The notes beneath the pieces are model-generated. The model ran no database searches. It had not been told where the DNA came from and saw only the letters and a list, made by a program, of their open reading frames with translations. From NCBI GenBank assembly GCA_023128195.1, contig JAGMEL010000432.1, positions 1 through 6,062 on the forward strand: a stretch of 6,062 nucleotides of DNA. Direction: 5' to 3'. Within the stretch, counting starts at the first letter, position 1; each line of letters opens with the position of its first letter. The stretch is from Caldifarciminota bacterium. GTDB lineage: Bacteria > Hydrothermota > Tepidihabitantia > SM23-42. Positions 1 to 4,795 of the stretch are shown here, one piece after another. Both the position numbers and the translations under genes were made by a program.

Positions 1-282
1 CCAGGACTTGCAATTCCACACATTATCATAAAAGGCGAAAAAAAGTTTGATATTCTTTTGGTTAGAGCAAAAGAGGGCATCATCTTTCCCGATGCTCCAG
101 AGCCCGTACATATTGTTTTCGTCTTAGTTGGAACACAAGACATGAGAAATTTCCATCTCCGCGCACTTATGGCGATTGCCCAAATCAGCCAGCAACACGA
201 TTTTGACAAAAAATGGTTAACTGCTAAAGCAACAGAGGATTTACGCGATATTGTACTATTAGGAAAAAGAAAGAGGACATGA
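1..282 (+). CDS. PTS EIIA type-2 domain protein, C-terminal fragment (5' end outside window)
   Basis: The frame is open from base 1 to the TGA at 280-282 and encodes 93 residues; the true start lies upstream. It begins PGLAIPH, the EIIA type-2 (fructose/Ntr-like) active-site motif, whose His (codon 19-21) is the residue phosphorylated in this family. The conserved second half follows: LVRAKEGIIF, then PVHIVFVLVGTQD, then NFHLRALMAIAQI with the second conserved His. The tail is basic (LLGKRKRT). In classical PTS the domain accepts phosphate from HPr; in Ntr-like forms it regulates. The LVRAKEGI...GTQDMRNFHLRAL wording resembles, from memory, EIIA domains fused to the C-terminus of antiporters, permeases or chloride channels, so this may be the regulatory tail of a membrane transporter rather than a free protein. 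The visible part cannot decide this. No terminator is seen between it and ispF. Confidence 0.85.
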   Translation, partial: PGLAIPHIIIKGEKKFDILLVRAKEGIIFPDAPEPVHIVFVLVGTQDMRNFHLRALMAIAQISQQHDFDKKWLTAKATEDLRDIVLLGKRKRT

Positions 283-328
283 AGTCAATTATTACTGTCT
301 CCAAAAGCATATAGTAGCAGCAAAAGTC

Positions 329-356
329 TTGACTTTAATAAATTCCAGAATAAAAT
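329..356 (+). promoter_or_regulatory. Candidate sigma70-type promoter for ispF, possibly leaderless
   Basis: TTGACT (329-334) and TAAAAT (351-356) are separated by 16 nt, and each matches the -35/-10 consensus at 5 of 6 bases. The -10 ends only 5 nt before the ispF ATG (362), so initiation 6-7 nt downstream would fall on or beside the start codon. No Shine-Dalgarno sequence is visible before that ATG, which fits leaderless translation. The -35 overlaps a palindrome, AAAGTC-TT-GACTTT (323-336), which could be an operator or chance. Readthrough from the upstream gene remains possible. Confidence 0.5.
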
Positions 357-361
357 AGAAA

Positions 362-850
362 ATGGTTGGTATTGGTTATGATATTCATCGTTTAGTGGAT
401 AACCGTAAATTATATCTTGGTGGCGTAAAAATAGATTTTGATAAAGGACTAATAGGCCATTCCGATGGAGATGTCCTGCTCCATGCAATCTGTGATGCTC
501 TTTTAGGTGCTGCCAATTTAGGTGATATTGGTCTCCATTTTCCACCAGATGATGATCAATATAAAGGAATATCAAGCAATGAAATATTAAAAACAGTTAG
601 CAAATTTCTTGAAAATTCAGGATTTTTTGCAAAGAACATTGATGCTATAGTAATTGCCGAGGCTCCTAAAATATTAACCTATGTTAAACATATGAAACAA
701 AATATTGCCGGTGTTCTAAAAATTTCAAAAGACTCAATTTCGATCAAAGGCAAAACAAATGAAGGGCTCGGAGCCATTGGTGAAGGAAAAGCAATTGCTG
801 CCTGGGCAATCTGCGAAATAGCGAGGAGATATGATACCCCTGAAAGATGA
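362..850 (+). CDS. ispF: 2-C-methyl-D-erythritol 2,4-cyclodiphosphate synthase (IspF)
   Basis: This 162-residue protein matches the usual IspF length of about 160. It catalyses cyclisation of CDP-methylerythritol 2-phosphate to MEcPP with release of CMP, in the MEP route to isoprenoids; the family works as a cytosolic homotrimer with a divalent metal at each site. Visible hallmarks are the N-terminal GIGYDIHR with metal ligands D7 and H9, HSDGDVLLHA (33-42) with third ligand H41, DIGLHFPPDD (55-64), the IAEAPK nucleotide-side segment (98-103) and KGKTNEGLGAIGEG (129-142) with T132-E134. An in-frame TAG at 356-358 rules out a longer N-terminus, so ATG 362 is the start. The last 20 nt overlap the rhomboid gene, implying co-transcription and possibly coupled translation. 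ispD, a common partner, is not present here. Confidence 0.97.
   Translation: MVGIGYDIHRLVDNRKLYLGGVKIDFDKGLIGHSDGDVLLHAICDALLGAANLGDIGLHFPPDDDQYKGISSNEILKTVSKFLENSGFFAKNIDAIVIAEAPKILTYVKHMKQNIAGVLKISKDSISIKGKTNEGLGAIGEGKAIAAWAICEIARRYDTPER
824..828 (+). promoter_or_regulatory. Closely spaced ribosome binding site for the rhomboid gene
   Basis: AGGAG at 824-828, inside the 3' end of ispF, precedes ATG 831 by only 2 nt, shorter than the usual 5-9. The resulting N-terminus, MIPLKDDIRS, is typical of bacterial rhomboids, so the start is kept. Ribosomes finishing ispF at 848-850 could help initiation. Confidence 0.45.
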
Positions 851-1502
851 TATCCGATCAGCTTCTCGGCCCATAATTACATACATAATATTAGGACTGA
901 ATATTATAGTTTTTCTCTATGAATTATCATTGGGACAACATCTTAATAATTTTATAAGGCAGTTTGGAGCAATCCCTTTTAATATTTTTCATCAGGCTGG
1001 TCTGTCTTCATATGCCACTCTATTTTCAAGTATATTTATCCATGCCAATCTTATGCACATATTAGGTAATATGCTCTTTTTATGGATCTTTGCAGATAAT
1101 GTTGAAGATAGACTAGGCCATATAAAATTCATATTTTTTTATTTGGTATGTGGCATTACCGGTACTTTATTACATGCTATCACTGCGCCAAATTCAACAA
1201 TACCTATGGTCGGTGCAAGTGGTGCGATATCCGGTGTCCTGGGAGCATATGTATTATTATTTCCTAAGGCAAGAATATTAGCACTTATTCCTTTCTTTAT
1301 CTTCTTTAGAATTACTTATTTACCATCTATCATTTTTTTAGGTATATGGTTTTTATTTCAATTTTTATTTGGTGTTTCTTCAATTGGTGGCCGCGGCGGC
1401 GGAGTAGCTTACTTTGCCCATATTGGCGGTTTCATTATAGGACTTTTACTCGCCCTACCATTTAGGAAAAAAAGAAAAAACTATGAATATCAGATATATT
1501 GA
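831..1502 (+). CDS. Rhomboid family intramembrane serine protease
   Basis: The 223-residue multi-pass membrane protein cleaves transmembrane substrates within the bilayer. The six-helix core can be followed: TM1 about 15-33, TM2 about 70-90 carrying HILGN (H76 and N80, the HxxxN oxyanion/active-site helix), TM3 about 100-118, TM4 about 126-144 carrying GASGAISG with nucleophile S130, a long hydrophobic TM5 region about 149-182, and TM6 about 191-210 carrying AHIGG with catalytic H197. The Ser-His dyad is intact, so it should be active. The cytosolic C-terminal tail is strongly basic (RKKRKN). There is no extra zinc-finger, ankyrin or large N-terminal domain, so this is the minimal bacterial form. 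The start overlaps ispF by 20 nt, suggesting one operon although the functions are unrelated. Its substrate cannot be inferred from the context. Confidence 0.95.
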   Translation: MIPLKDDIRSASRPIITYIILGLNIIVFLYELSLGQHLNNFIRQFGAIPFNIFHQAGLSSYATLFSSIFIHANLMHILGNMLFLWIFADNVEDRLGHIKFIFFYLVCGITGTLLHAITAPNSTIPMVGASGAISGVLGAYVLLFPKARILALIPFFIFFRITYLPSIIFLGIWFLFQFLFGVSSIGGRGGGVAYFAHIGGFIIGLLLALPFRKKRKNYEYQIY

Positions 1503-1660
1503 ATTAGAAGGCTTAAGAAGGCGAAGAGAGGGCGCAAAAAGGGCTATTAATGGCAAATAATAAAGACACGGAGATGGGGTGACAAGGGGACTGGGAGAGA
1601 AAGGAAGTTTTGAAGTTAGGATGTTGGGAAGATGGGAAAAGAGGAGATGGAATTAAAAAT
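1503..1660 (+). other. Non-coding purine-rich, G-skewed stretch downstream of the rhomboid gene
   Basis: No convincing gene or T-tailed terminator is visible. From 1571 to 1660 I count about 37 G and only 2 C on the + strand. G-runs lie at 1576-1579, 1586-1589 and 1593-1595, with a GG at 1603-1604. The style (short, degenerate gacacgg/gatgggg-like words) is that of degenerate low-complexity intergenic repeats. The only ATG-led frame, from 1550, is 10 codons long. Confidence 0.6.
1542..1575 (+). repeat. Direct repeat, copy 1
   Basis: 34 bp matching 1703-1736 with 3 mismatches at a constant 161-bp offset. The core 1550-1571 is identical over 22 bp to 1711-1732 and ends in GACACGG. Two long near-identical copies in one gap point to a dispersed intergenic repeat family or a local duplication. 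Confidence 0.8.
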
Positions 1661-1665
1661 GACAG

Positions 1666-1693
1666 ATGACAAAACACAGATTACACAGATAAT
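1666..1693 (+). promoter_or_regulatory. Possible promoter for the S8 peptidase gene
   Basis: ATGACA (1666-1671) and GATAAT (1688-1693), 16 nt apart, each match the sigma70 consensus at 5 of 6. Initiation near 1700 would give a leader of about 160 nt carrying all the hairpins listed below. The spacer overlaps a short tandem repeat, ACACAGAT at 1674-1681 and 1683-1690, so the match may be a by-product of repeat sequence in an AT-rich region. Confidence 0.3.
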
Positions 1694-1702
1694 AAAAAAT
1701 AA

Positions 1703-1736
1703 GGCAATTTATGGCAAATAATAAAGACACGGGGAT
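1703..1736 (+). repeat. Direct repeat, copy 2
   Basis: Second copy of the 34-bp repeat (see 1542-1575). Its GACACGG end forms the left arm of the hairpin at 1726-1765. Confidence 0.8.
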
Positions 1737-1765
1737 TGAATTTATTATCGGCGTGAATCCGTGTC
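1726..1765 (+). repeat. Inverted repeat / hairpin 1 in the peptidase leader
   Basis: GACACGG (1726-1732) pairs perfectly with CCGTGTC (1759-1765) across a 26-nt loop. The GACACGG of repeat copy 1 (1565-1571) could pair with the same right arm. Confidence 0.55.
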
Positions 1766-1766
1766 A

Positions 1767-1803
1767 ACCCTGTGGAATATTTATCTTTTTTATTCCATGG
1801 GGT
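1767..1803 (+). repeat. Inverted repeat / hairpin 2 in the peptidase leader
   Basis: Thirteen pairs in RNA: ACCC-TG-TGGAATA (1767-1779) against TATTCCA-TG-GGGT (1791-1803), with two G-U wobbles, around an 11-nt loop that is U-rich. No U-run follows, so it is not an intrinsic terminator. It starts 2 nt after hairpin 1 ends. Confidence 0.6.
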
Positions 1804-1824
1804 CAATATCTGCGGAAATCCGCG

Positions 1825-1845
1825 TATTTAGCCGCAGGCTAAATA
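1825..1845 (+). promoter_or_regulatory. Perfect 9-bp hairpin abutting the Shine-Dalgarno sequence
   Basis: TATTTAGCC (1825-1833) and GGCTAAATA (1837-1845) are exact reverse complements around the triloop GCA. The stem ends 2 nt before the ribosome binding site (1848-1855). It could protect the mRNA 5' region, hold the site open, or modulate initiation. It could equally be a dispersed palindromic repeat that landed here. Confidence 0.65.
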
Positions 1846-1847
1846 AA

Positions 1848-1855
1848 AAGGAGGT
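1848..1855 (+). promoter_or_regulatory. Strong Shine-Dalgarno sequence for the S8 peptidase
   Basis: AAGGAGGT, complementary to the 16S rRNA 3' end, lies 5 nt before ATG 1861. It fixes the start of the peptidase and indicates efficient initiation. Confidence 0.9.
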
Positions 1856-1860
1856 ATAAA

Positions 1861-4635
1861 ATGATACAACTATTATGCATTTTTTGTACAATTTATTCCA
1901 CTCCTTTACAAGAGAGTGGAATGTATGGATATCGTGTACCGCTGCAAAATAAGGTTGATGCACGATGTTATGAAAATGATTATGTTCGCGCCTGGGTATA
2001 TTTCACTGATAAAGGCGTAAGCACAAATAACTACGATCAAGTTATCCAATCCGTAAAAAGAAGAATGGGAAAATCGTCATATGATAGAAGGTTAAAAAGA
2101 GGAGGCACTATTGATTATGCTGACATTCCCTTAAAAGAAAATTATATAAATGAGGTTGAGGCACGGGGCGGTTTACTCATTAAAGAATCAAAATGGCTTA
2201 ATGCTGCAAGTTTCGGGATTTCTAAAGAGGACCTCGATAAAATTGCTGAATTAGATTTTGTTCAAAAAATCACAACAGTCGCCTCTTTTATGAGTCCAAA
2301 TGACACGGAGACTGCTTTTTTAGATTCTAGCATATTTGGCCTCACATATAACCAACTAAGTATGTTCAATATTGACAGCCTACATGATATTGGGGTTTTC
2401 GGCTCTAATGTGAAAATAGGCATACTCGATACTGGACTAAGGAGAAAACATACAGCATTAGATAATGTAATGGTTATCGCCGAATATGATTTTCTCGGAG
2501 GCGACCAAATTTATATTGAAAATAGCCCGATTACTGAGCAATATGGTGTATACAGCGATATGGCTTTCTGGAAAACAAATTCACGCATCAATCTTTTCTT
2601 GACTGGAGATACTATAGCAAACAATTATCCAGTCCGCGATATAATGTATACCTATTCTACAGATGGCGGTTCTGTATGGCAACAATTAACAAAGATTACA
2701 AGTAATTTTAATAATTGGGCAAGAGAATTAGCAGTATGTGGTGCTGATACAACAATGTTCATATTTTATCAAGATCGCGATGGTTTAAAATACTTGGTGG
2801 TTGACACGACTGTTTTGGTGCAGCCAACTATTCTTGTCTCAGGAGTCTCTTACCGAGAACCCTCAGCAACTCAAATTGATGATACAGTTTATGTTGCTTA
2901 CCACGATAAAAATAAACTTTATCTGAAAAAAGGCAATATTTCGGGATTTTCTTCAAGCATCATTATTAATTCCTCCACCACAAATATTAAAGCACCAGAA
3001 GTAATCAAGGGCGACTCAGAGATTGGTGTTTTCTACCATACATATCCCGAAGACTCTTTATATTTCCTGAAATCGTCAATTCCTGTAACAACATTTACCA
3101 GAAAATTCGTCGGTATAGGAGAAAATGCTAAAGCGATATCTTATTCTAACACAATATTATTAATCTGGAAGGATAAATCCAATGCTCCATTATCGAGGAT
3201 CACCTTTGCAAAATCAACTGATTTTGGTGAAACATTTACAGACACCGTATGTCTTTCGGATGATTTAAATTCAATTGGGAAAATATCACTTGAAAAATTC
3301 AATGAAACAATCACAGTAATATGGGAAACAGAAGGAAAAATCTTTTACAGAACTTCATATGATAATGGAAATAATTTCAATACAGTCGATTCTTTGAATA
3401 AAGAATATGTTTATTTGCCTACCCTGGGAACAAATGATTTTGATATTTTAAAATTTTATTGCACACGTGGTGATACTTTAACTGACGGCTATTCTCCAAA
3501 TGACCCTTCCCATTACTATTATCCTCATCACGGCACAAAAATGATCGGATTAATTGGTGGATATCTCAGAGATAGTTATGTTGGAGTTGCACCTGCTGCC
3601 CAGTTCCTTGTAGCAAAAACGGAAAATCCGGATAATCTGTATGAATATCCTGTAGAAGAAGATACCTGGATTACTGGCCTTGAATGGCTTGAATCAAAAG
3701 GAACTGATATTGTCTCAAGTTCATTGGGTTATACAAATTGGTATGACTGGCCTGAAGAATATGACGGCAACACCTCACCTGCTTCTATAGCAGCGCAAGA
3801 AGCTGTAAAGCGCGGTATGATAATCGTCAATGCTGCAGGCAATGTGACCTCTGCGCAAATCGTTATTCCGGGTGATGCTGAGGGCGTTATCACTGTAGGC
3901 GGTATAGATACCCTGTATAACCGCTGGCAGTATTCAGGTTATTTTCCCACAACTGAACATACAGTTAAAAAACCTGAAATTATGTGTCTTTCTGCTGCGC
4001 CTATTGTTATTGACCCTGACTCCTCAAACTCCTATCTATATTCTTCCGGTACATCGGGCGCAACTGCAATGATTTCAGGAATTTGTGCACTTTTACTTGA
4101 AGGACATCCTGATTGGAATGTCGATTCTGTTAAAACTGCACTTTTCACAACGGCAAAATATGAAAGATTAATTGAAAGAGATACAATAATTAACGGTGAT
4201 ACAGTAACAGTAGTTGATACAATAGTTGTCGCACCTTCTGACAGTATGGGCTATGGTTGGCCTGATGCCTTAGCCGCATTCTATTCTTCACCAACATCAT
4301 ACGACACTCAGGCTGGATCTATGTTTCTTACGCCCTATCCAAATCCATTTACTCTAACACAACATAGTAATATTTATATACCGTTTAAATTAGATGTATC
4401 GCACACAGTTGAAATACGGGTATATTCAATCGCCGGAAGATTAATCAAAAAAGAACCCAGAGGATTACTATTACCTGGCAGCTATACAGATAAAAACCCA
4501 CAAGCACTTAATGCAGCATTTATATGGGATGGCAAAGATGAGAATGGCGAGGACGTTGCGAGTGGCTTATACTACTGTCTCTTGATCACACACGGTGGTA
4601 AAAATGATATTGCGAAGATAGCAGTGATAAGATAG
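1861..4635 (+). CDS. Secreted subtilisin-family (S8) peptidase with Asp-box domain inserted in the catalytic domain and C-terminal FlgD-like/type A sorting domain
   Basis: 924 residues. A short hydrophobic N-terminus (MIQLLCIFCTIYS) is a weak signal peptide without basic residues. Residues about 41-141 look like a prodomain (YVRAWVYFTDKG, KWLNAASFGI). The S8 domain follows: catalytic D190 in GILDTG, H557 in HHGTKMIG, oxyanion N661 in NAAGN and nucleophile S732 in SSGTSGATA, where the usual Pro of GTSMAxP is Ala. AKTENPD (585-591) and EEDTWITGLEWL with SSSLGY are S8 landmarks. D190 and H557 are 367 residues apart, against about 30 in plain subtilisins; the extra 330 or so (about 212-540) is beta-rich with Asp boxes at 266-273 (STDGGSVW), 452-459 (STDFGETF) and 499-506 (SYDNGNNF), suggesting a propeller-like insert. 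Residues about 823-924 (PYPNPF; WDGKDENGEDVASGLYY) form a FlgD-like/T9SS type A domain, implying export and surface display or release. The substrate is unknown. Confidence 0.92.
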   Translation: MIQLLCIFCTIYSTPLQESGMYGYRVPLQNKVDARCYENDYVRAWVYFTDKGVSTNNYDQVIQSVKRRMGKSSYDRRLKRGGTIDYADIPLKENYINEVEARGGLLIKESKWLNAASFGISKEDLDKIAELDFVQKITTVASFMSPNDTETAFLDSSIFGLTYNQLSMFNIDSLHDIGVFGSNVKIGILDTGLRRKHTALDNVMVIAEYDFLGGDQIYIENSPITEQYGVYSDMAFWKTNSRINLFLTGDTIANNYPVRDIMYTYSTDGGSVWQQLTKITSNFNNWARELAVCGADTTMFIFYQDRDGLKYLVVDTTVLVQPTILVSGVSYREPSATQIDDTVYVAYHDKNKLYLKKGNISGFSSSIIINSSTTNIKAPEVIKGDSEIGVFYHTYPEDSLYFLKSSIPVTTFTRKFVGIGENAKAISYSNTILLIWKDKSNAPLSRITFAKSTDFGETFTDTVCLSDDLNSIGKISLEKFNETITVIWETEGKIFYRTSYDNGNNFNTVDSLNKEYVYLPTLGTNDFDILKFYCTRGDTLTDGYSPNDPSHYYYPHHGTKMIGLIGGYLRDSYVGVAPAAQFLVAKTENPDNLYEYPVEEDTWITGLEWLESKGTDIVSSSLGYTNWYDWPEEYDGNTSPASIAAQEAVKRGMIIVNAAGNVTSAQIVIPGDAEGVITVGGIDTLYNRWQYSGYFPTTEHTVKKPEIMCLSAAPIVIDPDSSNSYLYSSGTSGATAMISGICALLLEGHPDWNVDSVKTALFTTAKYERLIERDTIINGDTVTVVDTIVVAPSDSMGYGWPDALAAFYSSPTSYDTQAGSMFLTPYPNPFTLTQHSNIYIPFKLDVSHTVEIRVYSIAGRLIKKEPRGLLLPGSYTDKNPQALNAAFIWDGKDENGEDVASGLYYCLLITHGGKNDIAKIAVIR

Positions 4636-4702
4636 ACGCAGGATCGTTCCGACCTTGTCCGAACTTGGCAATAAAATTATGGCGAACAGAGTGATACTGC
4701 AA

Positions 4703-4732
4703 GCTTGTTTTGAGAATTTTCGAAAAACAAGC
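4703..4732. repeat. Hairpin of the first box module
   Basis: GCTTGTTTT (4703-4711) pairs exactly with AAAACAAGC (4724-4732) around a 12-nt loop. Boxes flank it at 4693-4700 (2 nt away) and 4733-4740 (immediately adjacent). Confidence 0.65.
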
Positions 4733-4761
4733 GATCCTGCAAATGAAATGATACTGCGAGT

Positions 4762-4783
4762 CCCGCCAATCAAGAATGGCGGG
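4762..4783. terminator. GC-rich hairpin between convergent genes, possible bidirectional terminator
   Basis: CCCGCCA (4762-4768) and TGGCGGG (4777-4783) form a perfect 7-bp stem around an 8-nt loop. It lies 127 nt after the peptidase stop and 13 nt beyond the purL stop, so it could halt transcription from either side. No T-run follows on either strand, so it is not a canonical intrinsic terminator. It may act as a 3'-end stabiliser or be simply part of the repeat. Confidence 0.35.
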
Positions 4784-4795
4784 GCGATACTGCGT

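Larger units (their letters stand above)
4638..4793. repeat. Mosaic of GAT(A/C)CTGC boxes and hairpins between convergent genes
   Basis: Four direct boxes lie at 4693-4700 (GATACTGC), 4733-4740 (GATCCTGC), 4750-4757 (GATACTGC) and 4786-4793 (GATACTGC), plus an inverted copy, GCAGGATC, at 4638-4645. The first pair of boxes brackets a 9-bp hairpin, the second pair brackets a 7-bp GC-rich hairpin, and a 9-nt spacer separates the two modules. After the inverted box an imperfect hairpin (4646-4664, GTTC-C-GAC against GTC-C-GAAC) follows. The layout resembles mosaic palindromic elements of the BIME/REP kind; membership in any named family is not shown. Confidence 0.7.

Noticed and set aside
285..575. 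96-codon - strand frame antisense to ispF
   Set aside because: The + strand has unmistakable IspF motifs; the antisense product is a His/Leu-rich shadow.
1711..1842. 43-codon frame ending 18 nt before the peptidase start, possible leader peptide
   Set aside because: It starts inside the repeat copy, has no Shine-Dalgarno sequence, and the homologous ATG in repeat copy 1 stops after 10 codons, so the open frame is probably chance.
1700..1860. Known riboswitch class in the peptidase leader
   Set aside because: The hairpins are simple palindromes; I see no conserved riboswitch core that I can name.
1864..1890. Lipobox at Cys6 or Cys9 of the peptidase
   Set aside because: The cysteines are too close to the N-terminus and there is no [LVI][AST][GA]C motif after a proper signal sequence.
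4567..4773. 68-codon - strand frame across the end of the peptidase gene
   Set aside because: It lies antisense to the conserved sorting domain and the repeat; no domain or Shine-Dalgarno sequence supports it.
4693..4793. CRISPR-like array
   Set aside because: Repeats are only 8 bp, spacing is irregular (40, 17, 36) and the intervals hold self-complementary hairpins, not spacers.
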